Positions 41,950 to 52,479 of a DNA stretch of 64,000 bases are shown here, one piece after another. Each line of letters opens with the position of its first letter. Position 1 is the stretch's first letter. Source of the DNA: Hippopus hippopus (Eukaryota > Mollusca > Bivalvia > Cardiida > Cardiidae); contig OX328112.1 of the NCBI GenBank assembly GCA_946811185.2, positions 18,271,215-18,335,214 of the forward strand, read 5' to 3'. Both the position numbers and the translations under genes were made by a program. The notes under the pieces are model-generated. The model saw nothing but the letters and a program-made list of their open reading frames with translations, was not told where the DNA came from and did no database searches.

Positions 41950-42172
41950 GAAAAATTTTCAACAAATTTTAGACTATTCCAAACTGAAAGAGTTTGCAGA
42001 CGACAGTTTCAAATTTGATGAAAATGGCGGAAAGTTCTCCAATAGGGTAGAAAACAGTGTAGGAAAAGGAGAAATTGCTCATTATGAGCAATTTCTCCTT
42101 TTCCCACAGTGTTTTTAAAAGATTTATACTGCAGACCCTTAAAAACCTGGGTTTGTTTGGGAAAGGGTCAAA
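41950..42172 (+). mobile_element. Family A MITE with altered hairpin loop
   Basis: ATTTTAGACTATTCCAAACT, GAGTTTGCAGACGACAGTTT, hairpin GGAGAAATTGCTCATTATGA, end TTGGGAAAGGGTCAA. Confidence 0.7.
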
Positions 42173-42645
42173 TCTTTACCAGACGACCAAAATTTGAATT
42201 TGCTTTATATTGATTAATTGGGAGTTTAACGCCGTTTTAAATACCTTAGCTCATATCGCGGCGGTCAGTTCACCTATGCATGTGTTTCCTGGCTTTCTAA
42301 CACCAACCCTGACACAACTTTCTTTCCAAGTCACTGGCTACTTTCTCAAATGCATCAGAGATGAGAGGCGAAAAATCGCCGGAAAGAAACCTTGCCTCAA
42401 CCGGGTATCGAACTCACAACCACCAGGTCACGAGTCCTATACGCTAACCACTGAGGTACCGGGAAGGGGTTTGAATTTACTCATATGGAAAGTACTTGCA
42501 GACCACAAAAAGTATGTTTTTAAATGCTGGGATTTGTCTTTGGTGGGGTGGAAAACATTGCGAAAAAAAGATAAGCACCATGATCTTACTTTTCTCAATG
42601 TTTTTAGAGACGTTATTTCAGGGTTAAACAGATATTAGAATTGTT
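42169..42645 (+). mobile_element. Family A MITE split by a SINE
   Basis: The left piece 42169-42200 (ATCTTTACCAGACGACCAAA) and the right piece from 42470 (AAGTACTTGCAGACCACAAA, GTGGAAAACATTGC) are one copy. A SINE in reverse orientation separates them. Confidence 0.65.
42203..42468 (-). mobile_element. SINE in reverse orientation, nested in a family A MITE
   Basis: GGAGTTTAACGCCGTTTTAA through to a tRNA-like head at the right (GGGTATCGAACTCACAACCA, complement of a B box). TTTGAATTTGCT and TTTGAATTTACT flank it as a 12-bp target duplication with one mismatch. Confidence 0.75.
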
Positions 42646-42912
42646 TTTGGTACAAGTTTATTCTTTAGTACTGTCGAGGTTTTAAAGACATTTCAGATCA
42701 AGATTAGACTGCACAGAACAAGCAGTTTGATCTATGATCTACTCTGTCCAATATTTTATGAGAAACCCTTTTTCAAGATTAAACAGATAACAGAATTGTT
42801 TGATACGGGTTTATTCTTGGGCATTGTTGAGGGTTTTGAAGACATTGCAGATCAAGCTCAGACTGCACAGAGCAAGCTGTTTGATCTATGATATACACTT
42901 TTCAATAATTAA
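42618..42912. repeat. Duplicated ~140-bp segment with family D-like palindromes
   Basis: Two copies of an AAACAGATA(TT/AC)AGAATTGTT...TTTATTCTT segment, each followed by a GATCAAG...AGACTGCACAGA palindrome (42702-42752 and 42845-42900). Confidence 0.6.
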
Positions 42913-43037
42913 AGAGACATTTTTACAGCCAGAGAGTAAACAAACGCTGTTACAACTTGACGGTGTTATAATCTAGTCAGCTGTGTAAACGTAGATAAAA
43001 AATCAATATAAGGTGTATGGGGTAAAGAAACTGTAGG

Positions 43038-43172
43038 GATTTGTCTTCGATTTAAACCGGAAACTGAGGTTGTTATGTCTATGGCTAGCCGCAATAGAAT
43101 GAAATGCATTTTCTATCTGCCGTAATCTGTGCAACCTTGCAACCATCAGGGCAATATTTGGCATGAAGATAC
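43038..43172. repeat. Family I repeat, copy 1
   Basis: TGTGCAACCTTGCAACCATC and CAATATTTGGCATGAAGATA occur here. The reverse complement is at 53866-54003. Nature unknown. Confidence 0.55.
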
Positions 43173-43427
43173 AAGAGTGATTATAGTTTCATAAAAAAAA
43201 GAGGAAAAAAAAAACGGTTAAAAAACTGGATGAAAACGAGTGAAGATGTATGTTTAATGAGATATCCCCGCTAAAACAGCCCTAACAGTCCATGTTTCGA
43301 CTGATTCACTGACTGTAAAAAGTGTGTTCCCCATCTCTTGAAGTAAAAAGGTGAAACAACGAAAGTAACGCGTGTAGCGAGACTAAACATTTGTGTATAT
43401 ATATATATTATTGACGTCACCCTTTTT

Positions 43428-43648
43428 TATTGATGACAAAATTTCAGACTCGTCCATATTGAAAGCACTTGCAACTGCCATATTATAAATAGCCAAAGTG
43501 ATCGTATCTGTCTTTAAAAGGCTAAAAAACATGTTGGGAAAAGGAGAAAATGCTGGTTACCAGCTTTTTCTCCTTTTCCCAACATGTTTGCAAAAGCTGT
43601 CTCTCCCAGGGTCATTAAATCACGGGATTTTTAGGTACAGGGTTAGGG
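43428..43648 (+). mobile_element. Family A MITE
   Basis: GACAAAATTTCAGACTCGTC, hairpin AAAGGAGAAAATGCTGGTTA and partner, CCAGGGTCATTAAATCACGG, end TACAGGGTTAG. Confidence 0.75.
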
Positions 43649-43782
43649 GGGGGTGAAAACATTGTCTTATGGCGACAAAACTATTTACTTCAATTTATGC
43701 GCTGTATTAACTTTGTTTCATTGACTATACAGCGAAGACAGGCAGTACAACAATAGCTCACAAAACAACAAAAAGGGGATAC

Positions 43783-44010
43783 AACTGACTGACTGAATGG
43801 TGCTTTACGACACTTTTAACATTATTTCAGTCATGTCATGGCGACACCTCAAATATTCATGAATTTCCTGGGTTCCACCAGTACTATATTGGGGCTCTGA
43901 AGTGTCTTGCCAAAGGACCATCCCACGGAAAACCCCCTTGGATCCAATGAGGCTCAAACCAATGGCCTTAAGGTCACGAATACAACACATTATCACTGAG
44001 GCACGAAGGA
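43783..44010 (-). mobile_element. SINE (second type), reverse orientation
   Basis: GACTGACTGAATGGTGCTTT, CCTGGGTTCCACCAGTACTA, GTGTCTTGCCAAAGGACCAT and a head remnant ATCACTGAGGCACGAAGGAC. Confidence 0.7.
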
Positions 44011-44117
44011 CCCCAAAAGGGAAACAAAGAATAAGAAGAAGGGGGGGGGGGAAGAAGAAAACAGCCAAAACTGACAAAACAACGGATCTTAAAGGCTCAA
44101 TTGCTGCCAAGTGTAAA

Positions 44118-44330
44118 CTAGAAATATCTTTCAGAAAGAAAGACGGTGTAAACTTGCCCGCGAAAAGGCCTGCAGGGGCCCGCAGAATAAAATATGTCCA
44201 CTAGTTTGACCAATCGCAAATTCTAATTTATATCTTTAAAAGAATAGACGGCGTAAATTTGCATGCAAAAAGGCCTGCATGGGTCCGCAGAATAAACCTG
44301 TACACATTTTTTTACCAATCACAGATTTCA
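44118..44330. repeat. Direct duplication of a ~107-bp unit
   Basis: Each unit holds AGACGG(T/C)GTAAA(C/T)TTGC, AAAAGGCCTGCA and CCGCAGAATAAA, then ACCAATC. Confidence 0.65.
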
Positions 44331-44462
44331 AATTATCCATTCGAATACATCAATACCAAGAAGTAGGTCAAACACTTGCGCACTCAGCTACGCCGAGCAG
44401 TTCAGTTTATAAAAGATATGTAAATTACGCTCATGCCATAACTAAGTATCACGACAATTGTT

Positions 44463-44635
44463 AGTCTGACAAATTCTTCTGTTACAGACAACAAACATTC
44501 CAGTCATTGGCAGAGAAATAAATATTAGAACTAAATGTTTTCTACCACATATCCTGGTACTGATACTCATTGCTCTGCCAGTGACAGGAACTTTGAGCAA
44601 CCGTTCTTTAACAGATTGTCAGGCTAGTGATAATC
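44463..44635. repeat. Imperfect hairpin beside a minisatellite
   Basis: AGTCATTGGCAGAG pairs with CTCTGCCAGTGACA, and the outer AGTCTGACAAATTCTTCTG with the reverse of CAGATTGTCAGGCT. It precedes the CTGACA minisatellite, which shares the CTGACA word. Confidence 0.5.
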
Positions 44636-44689
44636 GTCATACTCTTAATTAGTATGTATGAAATTTATATATATTTTATAGACAGAATG

Positions 44690-45085
44690 GTTTACCTGTC
44701 AGTATAGCTATTAAGCCTTTAACAACATAGCAAACCTGACAATATAACACAATTTAGCGAAACCTGACAATAAATAATCAACTGATGACATAACAAAAAC
44801 TAACGTTATACAGCAAAAATCCTGACAGTGAAGCAAGACCTGACATTAAAGCAAAAACTGACAGTATAGCGAAAACTGACAGTAAAGCAAATACTGACAG
44901 TAAAGCGATGCATGACAGTATATCGAAAACTGACAATACAGCAAAAAATCTGACAGTATACCGAAAATGACATTATAGAAAAAAAAACCCTGATAATACA
45001 GCAAAGACTAAACTAATTGTCGGGTAAGAAACTGACAGTATAGCAAAAACTGACATTAAAGCTAAAACTTACAATACAGGAAAGC
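44690..45085. repeat. 18-bp minisatellite (ACTGACAGTAWAGCRAAA)
   Basis: Degenerate units of 18 bp, regular at about 44860-44950, ragged elsewhere. Confidence 0.75.
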
Positions 45086-45146
45086 TACTGATAGTAACAA
45101 AAAATCAGAGCTTAGCGAAATAAATACTTAAATTCGGACTTGGTCT

Positions 45147-45366
45147 TTGACCCTTTCCCGAGTTTTGACGGTCCTCAGAAAGAAGGAGTTTGAAAACATG
45201 GATGGAAAATGAGCAAATACATGTAATCAGCATTCTTTCCTTTTCTCACAAATTTTTATACCCTTCAAAGACAAGTTTGGTGTTTTTAGTAGCATTTGAT
45301 TTATCGTCTGCAAATGCTTTCGGTTTAAACAAATCTAGTAATTTTGTCGTCTGGTGAAAAGTTACA
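45147..45366 (-). mobile_element. Family A MITE, diverged
   Basis: ACCCTTTCCCGAGTTTTGAC, GAGTTTGAAAACATGGATGG, TCGTCTGCAAATGCTTTCGG, TTTTGTCGTCTGGTGAAAAG. Confidence 0.65.
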
Positions 45367-45369
45367 ATA

Positions 45370-45740
45370 TTCGAAAATTCGCAAGAGCATCTTGATCCAT
45401 CGTGTGACCCCACTGTAGGCATGACAGTTGTTTCGGCCTATAAATGTAAGTTACATTTGCTCAAATTTACACGAAATTCAAAACTCCATAGTCGCATTGG
45501 CACCTGGTACAGTGTGACGCCAGCTTGCTTACACCTGGCCAAAAATCGATGGCCGTAAGACCTGTTGCCTAGCCATGTTACGAAGCGATGAAACTTTCCC
45601 GAGATAAGCGATTAATTATTCAGGGTAAGAATCAATGCCCAATCAATTTTCTTTACATTTATGCAGCTAAATAAAAGAAATGTGTCCTCCCTTTCAAGAC
45701 AACAGGCAAACGGTTATTTTGCCAGGACATTTCGCAAAAG
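45370..45740. other. Unassigned sequence
   Basis: Nothing recognised. Confidence 0.4.
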
Positions 45741-45744
45741 AGCG

Positions 45745-45845
45745 TACAGTGTAATCCAAGATTTGACTGCACTGTCTGTGCAGTATGATCTTGATCTACA
45801 CTGTCTTCAAAATACAGTCTGATCTTGACCTCCACTGTTCACAAA
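45745..45845. repeat. Family D palindrome plus a partial second copy
   Basis: GTGTAATCCAAGATTTGACT with GTATGATCTTGATCTACACT, then a repeated right half ACAGTCTGATCTTGACCTCC. Confidence 0.65.
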
Positions 45846-46071
45846 ATAACTTATGCTGTGCAAAGCGCTCTAGGGATCAACTGCTATTGTCTAGCAAGCC
45901 CATATGTTTGATTGAGGTTTATCTGGTTTGTTCTTTACGCCTTATCAAGTGCATTTCATTTAAATTAACTCTCTCAGCACCAAATATAAAAAGTTGATCC
46001 TTTTCATTGCCTGAAAATAGAATCCACTGACATTCATAAGGATTTTTGTCTCACAGGCTTGACTAAACAAG

Positions 46072-46142
46072 CGGACGGCATAGATCCAAGATCAGACTGC
46101 ACGTTCTGTGCAGTCTGATCTTGATCTATGCCGTCCGCAAAA
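46072..46142. repeat. Family D palindrome, near perfect
   Basis: GGACGGCATAGATCCAAGAT with ATCTTGATCTATGCCGTCCG around GCACGTTCTGTGC. Confidence 0.8.
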
Positions 46143-46544
46143 GTCCGTGTTTTCGACAATGGGGCCGACTGAAGGGTTAATGGTGACAATCAACAGACAT
46201 TTCTTCCTCTGGATTATATTGGTTCACTGGCCTTTCACACTTACTAGAAAATATTATAGAGCGTAATATGAACCAACCATGTCCGTTTTCTACTAAAGAA
46301 AGAAAAGGGAGAAGCAGGAATGAAATTCTGATCAGAAGTTGTTTGTGTTATAACCGTAAAGAAAAAAAGACTGCAAAGGAAAATGAATGTAACCCGATCC
46401 TTAGAAACAGGAAATGAAAAACATCATGAAGAAAACAGAGAATATTGCGTCTTCAACATGATACTGGGGGAAAGTATACAAAGTCTTACGAATACTGTTT
46501 GCAGCTAATGCTTAGCCCAAGAAACCACCAACCCAAATACAACA

Positions 46545-46705
46545 AAACTGCCGAAATACAACGAAACAGCTGGAGAAAATTGACCACATACGACAAAACA
46601 ACCGGCCAAATGCGACGAAACAACCGGCGAATACGACGACAAGAAAAAATAACCGGTCAAATACACAAAAACGATCTGTTAAAGCGGTCAAATACGACAG
46701 AGCAC
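46545..46705. repeat. Degenerate ~22-bp minisatellite
   Basis: Recurring ACAACCGGCCAAATGCGACG and ACAACCGGCGAATACGACG. The open frame across it is a repeat artefact. Confidence 0.6.
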
Positions 46706-46734
46706 GAACTGCAGACAACAGACTAAAGGCCCGT

Positions 46735-47290
46735 ACACACAAAAAGTATCGTCTCATGAAATTAATCTCAGAGATTTTTGTATCATGATACACTTCTGTA
46801 CACACACAAATACAAATCTTATGATACTCTTCTTACCTGTCGGGTTTCCCCTACAGAATTATGCATAAATCTAGAGTCAAAATTGTGCTTACACAGCAAG
46901 ATGAAATGATCATGACATTATGCATGATAATCATTACTATTTCGTTGGAAAACTTGGACGGACCATTTCTGGTGCAAAGATATTGGACCAGTACGTGGAA
47001 AATACATTGTCTGCCGTTTTTATGTATCAGAAAAGTGTTTACTCAATGTGTACATACACTTTACAGCATCATCAAATCTTTAGGTAACTCACCTTCCAGA
47101 AAATACTAAGTTGTGATTGGATAATGCTCTAATACAAATCTTAGGAAATAGAGCATTGCTTTAATACAGTTTCATGAATCTCAAGAAAATCTTATAATAT
47201 ATGTATTAGGGATGTACACACAGTAAGATTTGTCTCAGATAAAAAAAAAAAATCTCTGAGATTAATCTTACCGAGTTTAAGTATTTAGCA
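46735..47290. other. Possible decayed PIF/Harbinger sequence
   Basis: Two TGTACACACA...CTCAGATT blocks (46742 and 47212) lie in direct, not inverted, orientation. A frame between them includes VQRYWTSTWK, loosely like the RRxWxRPW segment of some Harbinger proteins. Weak on both counts. Confidence 0.25.
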
Positions 47291-47432
47291 TGGTTAAAGA
47301 ATTTCTCTTGATATATTGCCGGTTTTGTTGGATTTGGCTCACTGGTTTCTTGACTTTGTACACCTTTCCCCAGCGTCATGCATTGGATACACCTCCCGAC
47401 TTGGTTGTTATATTTGTTTATTTCTTTTGTAT

Positions 47433-47661
47433 TTAACCCTTTCCCAAACCACAAAATTTAGACTTTCAAATACAACACATTTGCAGAGGCCAAATTCAAC
47501 ATCGATACAAATGAGTTTAAGCTCTCTGATTGGGCAGAAAACATTGTGGGAAAAGAAGAAAATGCTGGATACCAGCATTTTCTCCTTTTCCCACAAAGTT
47601 GTCAAAAGCCTTTTTTTCCAAGTGTCGTGTAAACGCAGAAGTGATTGGTGAAGGGTTATTG
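47433..47661 (+). mobile_element. Family A MITE, near full
   Basis: TTAACCCTTTCCCAAACCAC, hairpin AAAGAAGAAAATGCTGGATA and partner, end GTGATTGGTGAAGGGTTA. A SINE fragment follows at once. Confidence 0.75.
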
Positions 47662-47745
47662 TCATTTTCAACATTATTTCATTTCAGTTATACCGTATCC
47701 ACCAGTGCAGCTATCCACGCTTTAACTGGATTTTCAATTACTAGC
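47662..47745 (-). mobile_element. SINE fragment
   Basis: CATTTTCAACATTATTTCAT and GTTATACCGTATCCACCAGT, the 3' body in reverse. Confidence 0.5.
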
Positions 47746-48180
47746 GCGTTACACTAGTGTAAAACCCAAAATGTTCGCGTCGTGGAATACCTTCGCGATT
47801 TTCGCGTATTGATAAAAGTCGTGAAGATATCCGCTAGCGTAAATTTAGGCTTCATTAGGGTATATTTTGCCTAGACAATAGATCATGTGGGAGGGCTTGA
47901 CTGAGACCCTTGTCAACATCAATGATTGCCCTTTTGCATCAAATTCGACCAGAATAACAGTCTAGAGGGGGTTAATACTGCCAATTACAAAAGTTTCATC
48001 GAAGCAAAAAATGAGATTTATTGAATTAAGTAATAACTTAGTTTTAAATTACACAGTTAGAGTAGAGTTTTAAGAATCCCGTCTTCAACTCTCGCGGAAT
48101 TTAAAACAAGCGTAATGTCATTATTTGGTGATTCGCGAAATTTTAAACCCGCAATAATATCCACTTTTACAGTATATTCT
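47746..48180. repeat. CGCGAA-rich dispersed repeat remnant
   Basis: GCGATTTTCGCGTATTGATA near the start and TCGCGAAATTTTAAACCCGC, CACTTTTACAGTAT at the end. The wording is that of a repeat common in molluscs. Boundaries unclear. Confidence 0.4.
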
Positions 48181-48514
48181 TTCAAAGCCCAAGAAGCTTA
48201 TCTTCAATTTGGATGCCAGACATAACTTAATCCTAAACCCCTTTTGCTGGCAGTAAAGATCAATATCTGCCATCTTAGGCAGTCAAAACGTTAACTCAGT
48301 TTGTCTTATCAATTATCGGAGCGAAGGTCACGTGACCTCCAAAACGAGGTTCTGGCTCTCGTGATAAGACTTTGAGATTACCTATAATCGGATATAATAC
48401 GAACTTGTTTGCCATTAAGGTTTAAGAAATACTATGAAAATAAATACATAAGAACTTTGTGTTGGAATTACTTTCTTTATATAGCGGTATTATTTTGCTT
48501 TTCTTCACAGTAAG

Positions 48515-48747
48515 CTATTCTGTCATTCTGTCTGTCTGTCAATCTGTCTATCTGTCATTCTGTCTGTCATTCATTCTGTCATTCTGTCTGTCATTATGTC
48601 TATCTTTCATTCACTCTATTATTCTGTCTGTCATTCTTTCTATCTGTCTATCTGTCTGTCTTTTGTCTCTGTTTCTCTCTGGCACTCTCACTCTTTTTGT
48701 CTGTTTGCTCTGTCTGTCTGTCTGTCTGTCTGTGTCTCTCTCTTTTA
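48515..48747. repeat. TCTG tetranucleotide microsatellite
   Basis: CTGTCTGTCTGTC and TCATTCTGTC words throughout. The Leu/Ser/Cys frame is an artefact. Confidence 0.9.
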
Positions 48748-48883
48748 TGCGATAAAAAATGACACTTTGATTTTTGACGTTAATTTTTTTTTATACTTAT
48801 TTACAAAAAAATAAATATATATTCTTACGAACAAAGTCCGTAACAAAGAAACAAATGAACAAATGCATGGCAGTACAAACCGC

Positions 48884-48978
48884 ATCTGGCGGGATTCGAA
48901 CCCATGGCGGACAAGATCTCGTTTTTCGAGGTTTAAAAGACCAACACCATAAGCACCGAGCTAAAGAGATATCTCCCT
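48884..48978 (-). mobile_element. tRNA-like SINE head (Lys-like)
   Basis: On the minus strand: GTTGGTCTTTTAAACCTCGA with a 7-nt CTTTTAA loop and B box GGGTTCGAATCCC. Same type as 8388-8500. Confidence 0.5.
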
Positions 48979-49082
48979 AACGCAGTCAGGTATTGTATTT
49001 AAATCGGGACGAAGCCATGCATGAAGGAGTGGTCTCCCGTAACAATATATATTGCGCCGAAGCTCGTTTCATTACATTTCTC

Positions 49083-50130
49083 AAGACTAGTTTGATAAAA
49101 AAAAATTATTAAACAAGTCTAGGGAAAATGTTATTAAGCGAGCTTTTAGCGAGCTTAGTAACATTTTCAAGACGAGTTTAATAAAATTCTATCTCAAACA
49201 CTTACGAATGTCAGATTCTTTTTATCACATAAAGATATTTCGCAAATTATAGATCAGGAAATGCAAAACCATCTATAGATACACACGCGGTAATATCCAT
49301 AAAACCAATTAATTTCTACGGAAATACGTTCAAAATGACGTCAAAATTGACGTCACACAATTATGATATTAAACGTGTATAAGATTTAGAGGATAATCAA
49401 CTGGTTGTGTGTGATATTAAAAATCTGTCACTAGAATGGGGTGTGATGCGGTTAAAAAAAACGAATCCGAAGGACAAGTTTTTTTAAACGCATCAAACCC
49501 CATTCGAGTGACAGATTTTTAATAAAGCACACAACTAGTTCATTATTTATTCTATTGATGATCAAGAACTGTACAATATGAGCAATATAGAAAAAAAGTA
49601 CTTCCGGCAAACATTCTAAAACTATATCGTCACTAGTGATGATACCATATTTATCATCACTAGTGGTGTTATTACCTGTGAAATCCAAGTTATTCACCGA
49701 TAAGAATATGATAAAAGAAAATTCGTAATGGGCATATTACACTGAAAACAAGGGAGGTTATGTGATAATAATTCTTATCACATAACCTCCCTTGTTTTCA
49801 GTGTAATATACTCATTACGAAATTTCTTATACACGTTTGATATCACAACTGTGTACACGTCGTCATTTTTGACGTCATTTTGTACGTATTTCATAGAAGC
49901 GAATGGGTTCGGTGGATATTACCGCGAGTGCATCTATAGATGGTTTTGCACCTTATGATCTATAATTTGTGAAATATCGTTATGTTATAAAAAGAATCTG
50001 CCATTCATTGGCGTTTGAGATAAAATTTTATTTAACTCGTCAAGAAAAAATGTTATTAAGTTCGCCAAAGGCTCGCTTTATAACATTTTCCCTTGACTCG
50101 ATTAATAAAATTGTATCTCAAACACCGACT
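49083..50130. mobile_element. Family G compound foldback element
   Basis: Outer arms (about 49085-49380 and 49826-50125) are inverted copies, including AAAATGTTATTAAGCGAGCT near the ends, ACCATCTATAGAT and TGACGTCA words. Inside are two further hairpins: 49405-49525 (AAAATCTGTCACTAGAATGG and partner) and 49722-49815 (AACAAGGGAGGTTATGTGAT and its exact partner). No transposase frame. Confidence 0.7.
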
Positions 50131-50344
50131 CATGTCAGATCCTATATATCTCAAACGTCAACTCATGTCAGATCCTATATTTATCTCAAACGTCAACTAC
50201 ATATATATGTCACCTTACCTTGATTTTAAGCTGTTCGATATACAAGTAATCAAATTTGCTTCTTTAACGGATCTGATTAATAAATTAGTACAGGGAAATC
50301 GATTAAGCAGTAGTGGGCTAGTGGGACTAAAAGCTACTACTAGA

Positions 50345-50402
50345 CAGCCTACGATCAAGATCAGACTGCAGAGAAAGTGCATACTGATCTTTGGTCAACG
50401 CT
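50345..50402. repeat. Family D palindrome
   Basis: ACGATCAAGATCAGACTGCA with GTGCATACTGATCTTTGGTC. Confidence 0.6.
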
Positions 50403-50564
50403 TTGATTATTAGGGTTGTGGAAAAAAAGGAGAAACTTTCAAGGTTTTCAAATCCTATCGTAGGCTGGAGCCCCTATGCTCAAGGTATTGACATAAGTTA
50501 GTGCTAGTGTGATAATTGTCGAATTGACTCCTCTTCCTTCCAATGGCGAATTAAAAAATAGCTG

Positions 50565-50632
50565 CAGATGGTGTAGATGAAGATCAGATTGCACAGAACG
50601 TGTAGTCTAGTCTTTGATCTACAGCCTCTGCT
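50565..50632. repeat. Family D palindrome upstream of the glycosyltransferase
   Basis: GTGTAGATGAAGATCAGATT with GTGTAGTCTAGTCTTTGATC. Confidence 0.65.
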
Positions 50633-50816
50633 ATCTGATGCTATGAAATGCCAAAAAGATATTCCATAGCAGTAGAAATCTACTTTTAAACCCGAAAAAG
50701 AGTCTTGTTCTTTTAGTTGCAAGCTAAATTCAAGCTTCACTTTGTCATCATATTTTTCAGGCTCTACAGGTTGAGAGTGGCTTATCAGTCCGTTCGAAGG
50801 CAGGTTTTGACGTCAA

Positions 50817-51372
50817 ATGGCTCGCAGACGACGTTATTGCTATTGCTCAATACGAAACTGTGCCCTTCTTGTGGTCTTGAGCATCACATTTCTCACGGCG
50901 TTGTACGAAATCATGGTGTACTGTGCGTTTGATCAACCAGATCTTGATAGTGGAAAGCAGACGAACAAACAGATTGCAAGCTATCAAAGTTTTCAAAACA
51001 GCGTTTCAAGGCGGATAACTCATGTACACGCAGATAAAGTCCTGCATGAGTTCGCTGGATTTAGAAAACCTGAGCTACTTGAACTAGAAACCCATCGTAT
51101 TATAAACACGGTACATTATGTTTGGTGTACAAATTCAACTTTCGAGTTTAAGAATTACCTTAGTGTTCTAAGTGTATGGAAAGTGCTTCAGCCGGATATT
51201 ATCGAATTTCATGAACAGGGAGAGGTCCGAACCGACAAATATAATGACTGGTTTGATAGAATTCAGAAATCAATTCCAAGTTTTGTAAGAAAACCTGTAC
51301 CAAAACACTGGGATGGCGATGAAAAAGGTTGCGGTTTCTGGTTTGGCCTTGCAGTACTAGACGACAGGGGAG
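50817..51372 (+). CDS. Type II membrane glycosyltransferase (DXD type), exon 1: N-terminal degenerate domain
   Basis: First coding exon of a 576-residue protein. Residues 1-12 are short and basic/Cys-rich (MARRRRYC...), followed by one hydrophobic segment at about residues 13-38: a type II signal anchor typical of Golgi glycosyltransferases. A stem of about 60 residues leads to INTVHYVWC (about 96-104), the start of a Gly_transf_sug-like fold. The exon ends inside the motif that reads GGIYIGSD across the splice (residues 185-192), where an active enzyme would have DXD. The donor GTAAGT at 51373 is strong and the phase is 1. An acceptor TTTTTCAG ending at 50760 suggests a spliced 5' UTR; ATG at 50817 is the first in frame. 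The family transfers sugars from nucleotide donors (alpha-1,4-GlcNAc/Gal transferases, OCH1-like). The exact substrate cannot be told. Confidence 0.88.
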
Positions 51373-52399
51373 GTAAGTAATTCCGTCTCAAGATGTTATA
51401 CACATGTGCCATTACAGATATTTCAGGTTCGTAGCCAGGAATGTAGTAAAGATGAGCCCCAATTTGGCTCAGCGGTAAAGTGTTGGACTCGTAACCTGGA
51501 GGCCCCGGGTTCGAGCCTCACTGGATCCTGGGAGTGTTCTTAGGCAAGACACTTTGAACAGAGCCCTAGCATAGTACTGGTGGAACCCAGGAAAGACATG
51601 AATATGTGAGCGGTCGCCATGATATGACTGAAAACTTGTTGAAAGCGGCGTAAAACACCATTCAATCAATTCACTCTCTCTGTTTGTCTATCTATTGATC
51701 TATCGATGTATTATTCGTCATTTTTCTTCTAGTAAAATAGATATTAACATCTTAAAGAATCAAGGACAACTTTGGCAATTTTTACTCAATTTAAATAAAG
51801 ATCAAACTGCAGTTTGCGGACTACATAGTCCGATATTTAGTTTTTATTTTCTGGCAAAATCAGTTTTGAAATTCAGTAGATATGGCCTCTTTTCCTGATT
51901 GAAAAAGCGCATTTCATATATATTATGTTTTGATGGTTTATATTGAAGCCCGGGCTTCCGCCTGGCTAAGCGTCTGTATTCAGTAACAAAATCCAAGATT
52001 AGCCAACTAATCGGCTGATACAGAATGTCTCAAGGAATCATATGGAAGTTCTGGGTTTTTGGTAGTTAGAAAGCTTCTGTAGTCATTGGTGAATTTGTTT
52101 GAATACTTAAACACTGCTTTTACCGATAGAGCGCTTAAGCTCAGTGTTTACAAAAGGGGTATTTAACCGAATTTTCTCTTTATAATATTTCAATTAGGAG
52201 TGACATTGATCGATGATTCTCAGTGATCAAAGCACTGAATTGGTAATTAGAAAAAATCTTGTTCGATATTCCGTCCACAGCTCAGTTGATGTTGGAGCGT
52301 TCATGGAGAAGACGTCTACAGAACCGAAGCTTTGGGATCATCTTGCTTGTGATTGACAGTTGAATCTGATAAACTGCAAATTTATCTATCTCATTGGTA

Positions 52400-52430
<31 letters not shown>

Positions 52431-52479
52431 AAAGTGAAGAAAAAAACGTCATGTTGACTCCCTTCTTTGTAATTTTCAG
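51373..52479 (+). other. Intron of the glycosyltransferase gene
   Basis: Intron of 1107 nt (GTAAGT...TTTTCAG), phase 1, splitting the GGIY-(D)XD region of the N-terminal domain. It holds a SINE in the sense orientation (51457-51668) and a poly-C/poly-A run near 52407-52432. The rest is unique-looking AT-rich sequence. Confidence 0.8.
51457..51668 (+). mobile_element. tRNA-derived SINE (second type) in the glycosyltransferase intron
   Basis: Head AATTTGGCTCAGCGGTAAAG with B box GGGTTCGAGCC, then CATAGTACTGGTGGAACCCA, GACTGAAAACTTGTTGAAAG and an ATTCAATCAATTCA tail. Sense to the gene. Confidence 0.85.

Noticed and set aside
43902..44204. Basic 100-codon frame
   Set aside because: Lies across a reverse SINE and a G-run followed by a duplicated unit; no conserved content.
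46445..46726. Thr/Arg/Asn-rich frame
   Set aside because: Spans a ~22-bp minisatellite.
48459..48814. Leu/Ser/Cys-rich frames
   Set aside because: Translation of a TCTG microsatellite.
52407..52432. Poly-C/poly-A run as a retroposed tail
   Set aside because: No retrogene body or target duplication is seen next to it.
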